A DNA stretch of 54,707 bases. Source: Meiothermus sp. GTDB lineage: Bacteria; Deinococcota; Deinococci; Deinococcales; Thermaceae. The position numbers and the translations under genes are program-made. The notes under the pieces are model-generated. The model did not search any database. It had not been told where the DNA came from and saw only the letters and a list, made by a program, of their open reading frames with translations. Positions 1 through 7,180 of the stretch are shown piece after piece (positions within the stretch are counted from its first letter, which is position 1; every line of letters begins with the position of its first letter). The DNA is taken from NCBI RefSeq assembly GCF_025060375.1, contig NZ_JANXCG010000021.1, positions 1 to 54,707 of the forward strand, in the 5' to 3' direction.

Positions 1-663
1 GGTCCAGCCCAGCGGGCGCAGCAGCGGGTAGCGGGCTAGAGCGGCCAGTGCCCCGAACGGGTTGGCCTCGAGCCAGCGCAGCGTCTTTTTGCGATCTTCT
101 GGCCTCAAAGATTCGGGTAGCAGCGCCAGGGCCAGCGCAAAGGTGAGGGCCGAGAGCCCCGCGACTGCCCAGAAGGGCGCCCGCAGCCCCCAGTCGCTTA
201 CCAGCCCGCCTAAAGCGGGCCCAATCACAAAGCCGAAGCCAAAGACCGCCCCTAGAAGGCCAAAGCTGCGGGCCCGCTGTTCGGGAGGCGAGACGTCGAC
301 CAGGTAGGCGTTGACCACCACCAGGTTGGCGCTGGTTGCTCCTGCGACAACACGGCCCAGGAAGTAGAGCTCGAGGTTCTGAGCAACGGCGGTGAGCAGG
401 TTGCCCAGGGCTGCCCCTGCTACCGACAGCAGCAGAATGGGCCTGCGCCCGTAGCGGTCGGAGAGCACGCCCCAAGCCGGGGCGAAGAACAGGGTCAGCC
501 CGGCGTACAGCGCCAGCGACCAGCCATACAGACGGGCCGCTTCCTGGGCGGTGCCGCCCCCCAGTGCTTGTAGGAAGCCCGGCGTGATGGGGTAGACCAT
601 TCCCTCACCCGCGATGTCCACGAACAGGATGGCCAGAACCCACGGCAGGCCCGAGCGCGCCAT
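1..663 (-). CDS. MFS drug exporter, TetA-like (3' end cut by window edge)
   Basis: Major facilitator superfamily exporter of the TetA/Bcr 12-TM type, expected in the inner membrane as a drug/proton antiporter; substrate unknown. Only the N-terminal 221 residues are in the window. Hydrophobic helices alternate with the MFS motif A in the loop between TM2 and TM3 (GVLSDRYGRRPILLL) and a motif-C-like stretch GFVIGPALGGL near residue 150. The ATG at 663 fits because a TTGACA/TAGATT promoter ends 6 bases before it, giving a leaderless mRNA. It is divergent from a MarR gene at 764, with two similar palindromes between them, so repression by that MarR is likely. Family call is firm, substrate is not. 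Confidence 0.88.
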   Translation of the reverse strand, partial: MARSGLPWVLAILFVDIAGEGMVYPITPGFLQALGGGTAQEAARLYGWSLALYAGLTLFFAPAWGVLSDRYGRRPILLLSVAGAALGNLLTAVAQNLELYFLGRVVAGATSANLVVVNAYLVDVSPPEQRARSFGLLGAVFGFGFVIGPALGGLVSDWGLRAPFWAVAGLSALTFALALALLPESLRPEDRKKTLRWLEANPFGALAALARYPLLRPLGWT

Positions 664-669
664 GGGCTC

Positions 670-698
670 AATCTAGCCCCTAAAGTTTGGTTTGTCAA
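670..698 (-). promoter_or_regulatory. Promoter of the MFS exporter, leaderless
   Basis: On the minus strand a perfect -35 box TTGACA (698-693) is followed after exactly 17 bases by TAGATT (675-670). The start codon lies 6 bases beyond the -10 box, so transcription probably begins at or next to the A of the ATG. The -35 box lies inside the palindrome at 690-700, so a bound repressor would block polymerase. Confidence 0.75.
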
Positions 699-700
699 AC
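690..700. promoter_or_regulatory. Putative MarR operator 1
   Basis: Palindrome GTTTG-T-CAAAC overlapping the -35 box of the exporter. The same core, GTTTG-N-CAAAC, recurs at 724-734, 34 bases away centre to centre (about three helical turns). MarR dimers bind such short palindromes next to divergent target genes, so this is the likely site; binding is inferred. Confidence 0.6.
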
Positions 701-721
701 AATTTGGTAATCCACAAGCAT

Positions 722-736
722 CGGTTTGCCAAACCG
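722..736. promoter_or_regulatory. Putative MarR operator 2
   Basis: A 7-1-7 perfect inverted repeat CGGTTTG-C-CAAACCG upstream of the marR start at 764. A possible -10 box TAAGAT sits at 752-757, 6 bases before the GTG start, so this palindrome covers the -35 region of marR and would serve for autorepression. Confidence 0.6.
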
Positions 737-763
737 AACGCCTTTTTGGCCTAAGATAGAGGA

Positions 764-1216
764 GTGGATGCCCTGCGGCAGGAGTTGGCCCAGGCCCTGT
801 GGCGGCTGAGCGAGAAGGCCTTTGCCGACTGGACCGGCCGGATGACCGAAATCGCCCAGACCCACGGCCTTACCCTGCGTGAGATCAACACGCTTTACGA
901 ACTGAGCGCAGATGGCCCGCTTAGGGTTTCCGAGATTGCTGTGCGAACCGGACTTTCCAGGGCAGCAGCGAGCCAGATGGTCGAGCGGATGGTACAGCAG
1001 GGGCTGCTCGAGCGCACCGAAAACCCCGCGGACCGCCGGGAGAAGCTGGTGCAGCTAAGCCCGCAGGGCCGCTCGGTTACCCAGCAGTTTGACCAGGCCA
1101 TCCTGGAGCAGGTTGTCCGGATGCTTAGCCGGGTTCCCGACAGAAAAATCCGCTCCCTCCTTAGGGCTTTGGGTGCGGTCTTGAAGGAGCTGGAAGCCGG
1201 TCCACCTGGAGGGTAG
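764..1216 (+). CDS. MarR-family transcriptional repressor
   Basis: Winged-helix MarR regulator of 150 residues, the usual length for the family. The recognition region reads GPLRVSEIAVRTGLSRAAAS and is followed by the wing with the DRRxK signature (ENPADRREKLVQLSPQGR). The GTG at 764 is preferred because it gives the full N-terminal dimerisation helix; an ATG at 842 would delete it. The GTG lies 6 bases after a TAAGAT -10 box, so the mRNA is probably leaderless. It faces away from the exporter at 1-663 and is the obvious candidate to repress it and itself through the two palindromes. The ligand is unknown. Confidence 0.9.
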   Translation: MDALRQELAQALWRLSEKAFADWTGRMTEIAQTHGLTLREINTLYELSADGPLRVSEIAVRTGLSRAAASQMVERMVQQGLLERTENPADRREKLVQLSPQGRSVTQQFDQAILEQVVRMLSRVPDRKIRSLLRALGAVLKELEAGPPGG

Positions 1217-1287
1217 TTTTGCATCAACGCGTAGGCCTGTTGGGTGTCTGGGATAACCGGTCGGTCCAGAGGCTGTAGCATAGGGGT

Positions 1288-2292
1288 ATGTGGGATTTGG
1301 TCGTGGTGGGGGCTGGGCCGGTGGGCCTCGCGGCGGCGGTAGAGGCCAAGCGGGCCGGCCTACGGGCGGTGGTGTTGGAGAAGGGCACCCTCGTGAACAC
1401 CATTTACCGCTGGCCCCGAGAGACGGTGTTTTTCAGCGAAGCCCGAAACATCGAGATAGGGGGGCACCCTTTTCCCTCCCTCTCGGCCAAGCCCACCCGC
1501 CGGGAGGCCCTGGTCTACTACCGGCGGGTAGCCGAGGTGGAAGGGCTGGATGTGCGCACCTACACCGAGGTCACGGCGGTTCAGCCGGGGCCGGGGGGGT
1601 TTCGGGTCTCGTACCGCGACCGGATGGGGGAGGGGGCTTATGAGGCCCGTTTTGTGCTGGTCGCCACCGGTTACTACGACAACCCCAACCGCCTAGGGGT
1701 GCCCGGGGAGAACCTGCCGCACGTGCGCTACGGATGGGAGGAGACCCTCCCCTACTGGAACCAACGGGTGGTGGTGGTGGGGGGCTCCAACAGCGCGGTG
1801 GAGGCGGCGCTCGAGCTCTACCGGGGAGGGGCCAGGGTTACGGTGGTGCACCGGGAGGCTGAGATTCGCCCCAGCGTCAAGTACTGGCTTAGGCCCGACT
1901 TCGACAACCGGGTGCGGGAGGGAGCCATCGGGCTTCTCCTGAACGCCAGGGTTCGGGAGATAGGGCCGCAGGAGGTGTGGATCGAGGTGCTCGGGCCTGG
2001 GGGGAGCCAGGAGGAGCGGGTTGTTCCCGCCGACTTTGTGCTGGTCCACATTGGCTACAAGGCGGTGGATGGTCTGCTCCGGGCTGCGGGGGTGGCCTAC
2101 AAAGGGGACGCCCCGGTGCTCTCTGAGGTGTTCGAGACCAGCCTGAGGGGGCTTTTTGTGGCGGGCAGCGCCGGGTTCGGCTCGGATACCCGCAGTGTCT
2201 TCATTGAGAACGGGCGGGAGCACGCCCGGGTTGCCGTCCAGGAGATGGTCCGCCGGGTAAGGGAGGGCCAGCTGTGCGGGATGGCCGGATGA
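1288..2292 (+). CDS. bdr: YpdA-type FAD/NAD(P)H oxidoreductase (bacillithiol disulfide reductase family)
   Basis: Flavoprotein of 334 residues of the YpdA family, which uses NADPH and FAD to reduce bacillithiol disulfide in organisms that use bacillithiol instead of glutathione. The N-terminal FAD dinucleotide fold VVVGAGPVGLAAAVEAK is at residues 5-21, and a second Rossmann motif VVVVGGSNSAVEAALELYR for NAD(P)H lies near residue 160. The stretch VLEKGTLVNTIYRWP after the first fold is typical of YpdA and differs from thioredoxin reductase; no CxxC redox pair is present, also as in YpdA. A TAGCAT box 6 bases before the ATG suggests a leaderless start. It is 71 bases after marR and may be separate from it. 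Family assignment is strong; the bacillithiol role rests on the family. Confidence 0.82.
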   Translation: MWDLVVVGAGPVGLAAAVEAKRAGLRAVVLEKGTLVNTIYRWPRETVFFSEARNIEIGGHPFPSLSAKPTRREALVYYRRVAEVEGLDVRTYTEVTAVQPGPGGFRVSYRDRMGEGAYEARFVLVATGYYDNPNRLGVPGENLPHVRYGWEETLPYWNQRVVVVGGSNSAVEAALELYRGGARVTVVHREAEIRPSVKYWLRPDFDNRVREGAIGLLLNARVREIGPQEVWIEVLGPGGSQEERVVPADFVLVHIGYKAVDGLLRAAGVAYKGDAPVLSEVFETSLRGLFVAGSAGFGSDTRSVFIENGREHARVAVQEMVRRVREGQLCGMAG

Positions 2293-2294
2293 GA

Positions 2295-2324
2295 GGCCCC
2301 CGGAAGGCGGGCCTTCCAGGGGCC
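2295..2324 (+). terminator. Strong hairpin after the YpdA gene, possible terminator
   Basis: Two stacked stems, GGCCCC/GGGGCC (2295-2300 with 2319-2324) and GGAAGG/CCTTCC (2302-2307 with 2312-2317), with a 4-base loop and a single mismatch. There is no T tract, so it would be an atypical terminator; it sits exactly between the stop codon at 2292 and the 3' end of the converging tRNA gene. Confidence 0.45.
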
Positions 2325-2328
2325 TAGC

Positions 2329-2420
2329 TGGCGGAGGAGGAGGGATTCGAACCCTCGATAGGGGGAGACCCCTATACCGGTTTTCGAGACCGGCCCGTTC
2401 AACCACTCCGGCACCCCTCC
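2329..2420 (-). tRNA. tRNA-Ser (anticodon CGA)
   Basis: Class II tRNA of 92 bases including an encoded CCA end (2331-2329). The acceptor stem GGAGGGG pairs with CTCCTCC, the D stem is CCG/CGG, the anticodon stem CCGGT/ACCGG closes the 7-base loop CTCGAAA with anticodon CGA, the long variable arm forms TAGGGG/CCCCTA, and the T arm is GAGGG-TTCGAAT-CCCTC. The discriminator base is G, as expected for serine. It reads UCG. It lies just downstream of the tilS-tadA gene on the same strand. Confidence 0.96.
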
Positions 2421-2458
2421 GGGCCGGATAAAGACTCTAGCACAACCGAGGCCTCATG

Positions 2459-4021
2459 TCACGGGGTGCGCTTTTGGGAAAAGAAGCCCTTTAGGAGCCT
2501 GGTGGCGTCCCGCTCGAGCCAGCCACCCTCCCAGGCGAAGGGGGGGGTAAGCCGGTGTACGGTGAGGGCCCCGGCCTTCAGGTTTTCCACCGCATAGACC
2601 ACCCGCCGCACCTGCGCCTCGGCCAGGGCCCCAAAGCACATCGGACAGGGCTCCAGCGTTACGTAGACGGTAGCCCCAGGTATGACCTTTTCGCCCTTTT
2701 TGAGCAGCGCTTGGTGCAGCGCTAGAAGCTCGGCGTGGGCGGTGGCGCTCCGCAGGTGTTCCACCTGGTTGTGAGCCCTGGCAAGCACCTGGTCGTCCTG
2801 CACCACCACCGCGCCGATGGGCACCTCTCCTTTTTTCTCGGCCCGCTCTGCTTCGCTTAGGGCCATCCGCATGTACACGAGGTCCTCGGGCTCAGGCCAG
2901 AGGTTCCAGACCTCCTGGACCTCCTCACCCACGGCCCGCACCGGCCAGACCTGCTTGAGCTCGGGGGGCACCCCATGCCCGGCCAGGAAATCCACCAGTC
3001 GGACCCGCCCGGTAGGGAGATGGATCTGGTCCCCGGGTCTGGGGAGCCTTGAGCCGCGCCAGGGGGGAAAGCTCTCCACCACCGGGGGAATGAGGAAGAG
3101 CGTTCCATCGCGTCGGCGAACCTGCCAGCCTCCGGGCAGGGTAAAGGCCTCGCCCTGCAGGGCCCGCTCGAGCTGGAGTATCCAGCTGCTCTCGGGCCGC
3201 ACCCCAACCTCCTCCAGCATCTGCCGCAGGGCCCGCCGCCGGAGGCCTGGGGGGGCTTGTAGCAGAGGGGCGACCCGGTAGGCTGGGCAGGGCCAGCGTC
3301 GGTCGGGCAGCAGGAGCAGGCGGGCCAGGGGGTCCAGCGCCTCATCCTCGACCTGGGAGATGCCCGCGAAGCGGGCCAGCGCGGCCTGGGCTTGCGGGAA
3401 GCGCTCGGCTAGGCGGGGCAGGATTTCTTGGCGCAGGAAGTTGCGGTCGAGGGTTACGTCAGCGTTGGTGATGTCCTCGAGCCAGTCCTGGCCCTTACCC
3501 CTCAGGTACTCCCTCAGCGTCTGGCGGCTTATCTCCAACAGGGGGCGCACCACCTTACCCCGCTTGGGCCGCATCCCTAGGCCCCTTCCGGTGCCCTGGA
3601 GGAGCTGCAGGAGCACCGTTTCAGCCTGGTCGTCCTCGGTGTGGGCGGTCAGAACCGCCTGGGCGCCGTGCTTTTTGGCTACTTTGGCTAAAAAGCCGTA
3701 GCGCAGCTCGCGGGCAGTGGCCTCGAGGTTCCCCCCCCGCTCGGCCGCGATACGGGCTACCTCGAGCCGCTCCCCCTCAAAGGGATAGCCCAACCGCTCG
3801 GCCAGGGCCTTGACCCACAGGGCGTCGCGGGCCGAGTCTGGCCGTAGGGCATGGTCTAGATGGGCCACCACCACCTTGCGAGGGGTGGAGGTGAGCAGGA
3901 GGAGCAGCGCTACCGAGTCCCCCCCACCCGAAACCGCTGCCACCAGCACGCCCTCGGGCACCAGGCGGGTCAGGTGGTTGGCGAACCAGGCCTCGAGCCT
4001 TTCCAGGTCGGTTGAGTCCAC
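2459..4021 (-). CDS. tilS-tadA: Bifunctional tRNA(Ile)-lysidine synthase / tRNA adenosine deaminase fusion
   Basis: 520-residue fusion of two anticodon-wobble enzymes. Residues 1 to about 370 are TilS, which joins lysine to C34 of tRNA-Ile(CAU) with ATP; the PP-loop SGGGDSVA is at 31-38 and the HTEDDQAETVLL motif of the family follows near 126. TilS keeps its C-terminal domain (RPGDQIHLP onward). Residues from about 384 are a full TadA, the zinc deaminase making inosine 34 in tRNA-Arg(ACG): HAE at 429-431 (zinc ligand and proton-shuttle Glu) and PCPMC at 458-462 (two zinc Cys). The GTG start at 4021 lies 6 bases from a TAGCAT box. No frameshift is seen between the halves. I recall similar fusions in Thermus, but could not check. 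Confidence 0.93.
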   Translation of the reverse strand: MDSTDLERLEAWFANHLTRLVPEGVLVAAVSGGGDSVALLLLLTSTPRKVVVAHLDHALRPDSARDALWVKALAERLGYPFEGERLEVARIAAERGGNLEATARELRYGFLAKVAKKHGAQAVLTAHTEDDQAETVLLQLLQGTGRGLGMRPKRGKVVRPLLEISRQTLREYLRGKGQDWLEDITNADVTLDRNFLRQEILPRLAERFPQAQAALARFAGISQVEDEALDPLARLLLLPDRRWPCPAYRVAPLLQAPPGLRRRALRQMLEEVGVRPESSWILQLERALQGEAFTLPGGWQVRRRDGTLFLIPPVVESFPPWRGSRLPRPGDQIHLPTGRVRLVDFLAGHGVPPELKQVWPVRAVGEEVQEVWNLWPEPEDLVYMRMALSEAERAEKKGEVPIGAVVVQDDQVLARAHNQVEHLRSATAHAELLALHQALLKKGEKVIPGATVYVTLEPCPMCFGALAEAQVRRVVYAVENLKAGALTVHRLTPPFAWEGGWLERDATRLLKGFFSQKRTP

Positions 4022-4024
4022 GCC

Positions 4025-4037
4025 TATATGCTATAGA
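4025..4037. promoter_or_regulatory. Overlapping divergent -10 boxes for tilS-tadA and truD
   Basis: The 18 bases between the GTG of tilS-tadA (4021) and the ATG of truD (4040) contain TATGCT on the plus strand (4027-4032, 7 bases before the ATG) and TAGCAT on the minus strand (4033-4028, 6 bases before the GTG). Both would yield leaderless mRNAs and only one polymerase could open this DNA at a time. No good -35 box is visible for either. Confidence 0.5.
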
Positions 4038-4039
4038 GG

Positions 4040-5113
4040 ATGGTCTCCTTGCGCTTCGACTTTAACGCCTATCCCTACCTGACGGCCGACCTGCCTGGGG
4101 TGGAAGGGGTCATCCGCAGCCGTCCAGAGGAGTTCCAGGTCTGTGAGGTGCCAGCCTACCTGCCCAGGGGGGAGGGCGAGCACCTGTTCTTGCTCCTGGA
4201 AAAAAGGGGTCTGACCACCCGGGCAGTGCTGGAGTTTCTGCGCGACCGCCTAGGGGTTTCCGAGGAACAGATTGGGGTGGCTGGGCTCAAAGACAAGCAC
4301 GCCCTCACCCAGCAGTGGATTAGCCTTCCCTCTCGCTACGAGGCCAGGCTGGAGGTTCTGCAGGAGCTGCCGGGGCTTCGGCTCCTGCACTGGGCGCGCC
4401 ACCCCCACAAGCTCAGGGTGGGTCACCTGAAGGGCAACCGTTTTCGCATCCTCATCCGCGGAGCCACGGCGCCGGATTCGGCCGAACGGGTAAGGGCTGT
4501 GCTGAGCCGGCTGGCCCAGCAGGGGGTGCCCAACTACTACGGCCCTCAGCGGTTTGGCCTCGGCGGTTTGAACCCGCAGAAGGGCTACGCCCTGGCCACC
4601 CGGGGCAAGGCCCACACCCCCCCTTGGCTTGGGAGGTTCCTGCTGGCCAGCCTGCAGAGCCTCCTCTTCAACGACTGGCTGGCTTTGCGGATGAAACTGG
4701 GCCTTTTTGACCGGGTGGTGGAGGGTGATGTGGCCAAGAAACACGACACTGGAGGGGAGTTTTGGGTGGAGGACGCTGGAGCGGAGAACCCGCGGGCCCA
4801 GCGCTTTGAGATTAGCGCCACCGGTGCCCTTTTTGGCAGGAAGTACAGGGAGGCTCGGGGCGCGGCCCGCGCCCTAGAGGACCAGGTGTTGGAGAAGTAC
4901 GGCCTTACCCGCCAGCACTTTGCCCGCCGCAGGGGCGACCGCCGCCCCATCCGCCTGCCCCTTACGGAGTGGGATGTGGAGGCGGTTCCTGAGGGGGTTT
5001 GGGTTTCCTTTTTTCTGCCCAAGGGGGCCTACGCTACAGCGGTGCTGCGTGAGGTGATGAAGCGCGACCCTGAGGCCCGGCTCGAGGAGGAGCCCCTGGC
5101 CGAGGACCCCTGA
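4040..5113 (+). CDS. truD: tRNA pseudouridine synthase D
   Basis: TruD of 357 residues, which isomerises U13 of tRNA-Glu and others to pseudouridine. Family marks are the early segment VEGVIRSRPEEFQVCEV and the catalytic motif GVAGLKDKHALTQQWISLP near residue 80, where Asp of the GLKDK motif is the nucleophile. The NYYGPQRFG motif around residue 158 is also diagnostic. Divergent from tilS-tadA with an 18-base spacer; both modify tRNA, so the pair may be kept together for function. The ATG at 4040 is the only reasonable start upstream of the domain. Confidence 0.95.
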   Translation: MVSLRFDFNAYPYLTADLPGVEGVIRSRPEEFQVCEVPAYLPRGEGEHLFLLLEKRGLTTRAVLEFLRDRLGVSEEQIGVAGLKDKHALTQQWISLPSRYEARLEVLQELPGLRLLHWARHPHKLRVGHLKGNRFRILIRGATAPDSAERVRAVLSRLAQQGVPNYYGPQRFGLGGLNPQKGYALATRGKAHTPPWLGRFLLASLQSLLFNDWLALRMKLGLFDRVVEGDVAKKHDTGGEFWVEDAGAENPRAQRFEISATGALFGRKYREARGAARALEDQVLEKYGLTRQHFARRRGDRRPIRLPLTEWDVEAVPEGVWVSFFLPKGAYATAVLREVMKRDPEARLEEEPLAEDP

Positions 5114-5149
5114 CCCCTCGGCATCCATCACAGGCTCAGGGTGCGCCCG

Positions 5150-5158
5150 TGCTAGACT
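5150..5158 (+). promoter_or_regulatory. Extended -10 promoter of mglB-mglA
   Basis: TGC-TAGACT is an extended -10 box (TG, one base, then hexamer). It ends 9 bases before the ATG of mglB. No -35 match is seen, as is usual with extended -10 promoters. The same 11 bases TGCTAGACTGG recur before the gene at 30808. Confidence 0.55.
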
Positions 5159-5167
5159 GGGTCTGTT

Positions 5168-5659
5168 ATGGTTGAGCCTGCCGTCGCGCTCTTCGGGGAG
5201 GCCTACGAGAAGGCAGCCCGTGTCCTCGAGGAGCTTTTGCGGGAGAGTGGGGCCCGCTACACCCTGCTGCTGGACCGCAAGGGGTTTGTGCTGGTTCACA
5301 AAGAGGCGTTGTGGGCGCCTAAACCCCCTGCCCTGGACTCCCTGGCCACCCTGATTGCAGGCAACGCTGCGGCTACCCAGGCTCTGGCCAGAATGTTGGG
5401 CGAGCCCCGCTTCAACGAGCTGCTGCACCAGGGATCCACCCATGGGCTGTACGTGGAAGAAGTGGGTGAGCTGGCCCTGCTGGTGATCGTCTTTGACAGC
5501 TCGGCCCCGGTGGGTCGGGTCAAGCTGTATGGGAAGCGGGCTGCGCAGGCCCTGGAGGGCATTACCCAGGAGGCAGTGGTCAGCCCCGGCACCTTGGGGA
5601 TTGACAGCGAGTACCGAGAGGGGGCGAGCGCCCTTTTAGACGAGCTGTTCGGGAACTGA
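5168..5659 (+). CDS. mglB: MglB-like roadblock/LC7 protein, activator of MglA
   Basis: 163-residue roadblock/LC7 domain protein. In Myxococcus and Thermus the MglB dimer binds the small GTPase MglA, stimulates its GTP hydrolysis and sets which cell pole is active; structures of the Thermus complex define the family. The domain starts around residue 15 ([19 protein letters not shown]), with the hydrophobic strand [13 protein letters not shown] and a second strand LALLVIVFD typical of roadblock folds. The gene stops one base before mglA begins, so the two are translated together and the regulator comes first. In Thermaceae the pair is probably linked to polarity and type IV pilus twitching; that role is inferred. 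Confidence 0.9.
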   Translation: MVEPAVALFGEAYEKAARVLEELLRESGARYTLLLDRKGFVLVHKEALWAPKPPALDSLATLIAGNAAATQALARMLGEPRFNELLHQGSTHGLYVEEVGELALLVIVFDSSAPVGRVKLYGKRAAQALEGITQEAVVSPGTLGIDSEYREGASALLDELFGN

Positions 5660-5660
5660 A

Positions 5661-6248
5661 ATGAGCACGATTAACTTTGCCGCAAGGGAGATCAACTTCA
5701 AGATTGTCTACTACGGCCCGGGTATGTCTGGGAAAACCACCAACCTCAAGTGGGTTTTCCAGCAGATACCCCAGAACCGCAAGGGGGAGATGGTCTCGCT
5801 GGCCACCGAGGACGAGCGCACCCTTTTCTTTGACTTTCTCCCGGTGGACTTGGGGGAGGTCAAGGGCTTTAAGACCCGTTTTCACCTCTACACGGTGCCG
5901 GGCCAGGTCTTCTACAACGCCAGCCGCAAGCTAATCCTGCGTGGGGTGGATGGCATCGTGTTTGTGGCCGACTCAGCCCCCAACCGCCTGCGGGCCAACG
6001 CTGAGTCCATGCGCAACCTGCGCGAGAACCTGGCCGAGTACGGCATCAAGCTCGAGGACATCCCCATCGTGCTCCAGGCCAACAAGCGGGACACCCCCGA
6101 TGCCCTGCCGGTGGAGATGATTCAGGCCGTGATAGACCCCGAGAAGCGCTTCCCCATTTTCGAGGCTGTAGCCACCACCGGAATGGGGGTCTTTGAAACC
6201 CTCAAGGCAGTGAGCCGCGAGGTGCTCTCGCGGGTGGCCTCGAGCTGA
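5661..6248 (+). CDS. mglA: MglA small Ras-like GTPase
   Basis: 195-residue GTPase. P-loop [10 protein letters not shown] at residues 19-28, the PM3 region reads TVPGQ in place of the DxxG of Ras, which is the MglA signature, and the base-specificity motif is NKRD near residue 142. The final SA-like motif is [10 protein letters not shown]. It is the switch protein of cell polarity; MglB from the preceding gene is its activator. The start ATG at 5661 follows the mglB stop by one base, with translation likely coupled. Nothing else motility-related is in the window. Confidence 0.95.
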   Translation: MSTINFAAREINFKIVYYGPGMSGKTTNLKWVFQQIPQNRKGEMVSLATEDERTLFFDFLPVDLGEVKGFKTRFHLYTVPGQVFYNASRKLILRGVDGIVFVADSAPNRLRANAESMRNLRENLAEYGIKLEDIPIVLQANKRDTPDALPVEMIQAVIDPEKRFPIFEAVATTGMGVFETLKAVSREVLSRVASS

Positions 6249-6265
6249 GGGGCTACCCGGGCTGT

Positions 6266-7132
6266 TCAGTAGCTTCCCCAGAGCCGGCCTTGGTCGTCCC
6301 GGAGCTCAACCCGGGCAACCCGGGGTGGGGCCTCAAACAGCAGCACAACCCCGTTGGTCTGGGCGGTGAGGCCCGGGCTGCGGCTTGCCTCCAGGGTGAC
6401 CAGCAAGGTTGTCTCCCGGAGCGACATCCCCACCACCTTGAGCCGGAAATCGCTTTCGGCCCGTAGCCCGGAGAAGAAGTAGCCCACCTTTGCCTCAAAC
6501 CGAGCGGGGGGGAGTTCGCCCAGGCCCAGCTCTCGCCAGAGCCGCTCGAGCTCGCCCGGACCCGCCAGGAAACCCCCTCGGCTTCTGAGCCCACCGCTGC
6601 GTACCGACCGATTCTCCAGCAGACGGGGCTTGTCTAGGGCTTGGCTCTCTCCAGGCCACACCCAAAGGCTGGTGTGCAGCACCCCTCCGGGCTCAGGGGC
6701 ATAGGTCAGGGGAGGCAGGGTGGCCCGGCCGGCCTCCTCGAGGACCAGCAGGGGTAGGGGCAGGCCCAGCCGTTCAATCCAGGCCTGCGCAGCGGCCGAC
6801 TCCACCGGGGTGGCCAACTCCAGTTCAAAGGCCTGCCGGTGCCAGTAGCCCTGGTCGGAGAACCATCGTCCGTCGTAGAGCCAGCGGCGACCCTCGCCCG
6901 GCTGGGCCTGGGTTGGGCCATGGGGCAGCTCGAGGAAGGTGTCCGACTGGAAGACGAGCGTTTGCTCGCCCTGCGGTCCGCGGATCCGCACGGTCTGTTC
7001 GGTAGCCCCCGGCGCGGCGACCAGGTAATGCCCTCGGCCGGCCACGTGCAGGTGCATCTCCACAATGTTGAAGCTGGACTGGCTCAGGGCCGTAAGTGCG
7101 AGCAGCCCCAAGCCGAGCTGAAGTGCTTTCAT
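6266..7132 (-). CDS. Exported protein of unknown function
   Basis: 288 residues with a Sec signal peptide (MKALQLGLGLLALTALSQS). I do not recognise the family. The mature part is rich in strands, with Trp/Tyr-rich stretches such as RRWLYDGRWFSDQGYWHR near residue 86 and a C-terminal half of beta character ending VARVELRDDQGRLWGSY. The ATG at 7132 is chosen because it begins the signal peptide and lies 5 bases from a CATAAT box on the minus strand; the open frame continues upstream across gcvT but that part is antisense. It converges with mglA, 17 bases away. Likely periplasmic or outer-membrane facing and lineage-specific. Confidence 0.75.
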   Translation of the reverse strand: MKALQLGLGLLALTALSQSSFNIVEMHLHVAGRGHYLVAAPGATEQTVRIRGPQGEQTLVFQSDTFLELPHGPTQAQPGEGRRWLYDGRWFSDQGYWHRQAFELELATPVESAAAQAWIERLGLPLPLLVLEEAGRATLPPLTYAPEPGGVLHTSLWVWPGESQALDKPRLLENRSVRSGGLRSRGGFLAGPGELERLWRELGLGELPPARFEAKVGYFFSGLRAESDFRLKVVGMSLRETTLLVTLEASRSPGLTAQTNGVVLLFEAPPRVARVELRDDQGRLWGSY

Positions 7133-7180
7133 GGTGAAATTATGACCGATGAACCCCCTCCCTGGTAAGCTGGAGGGGGC

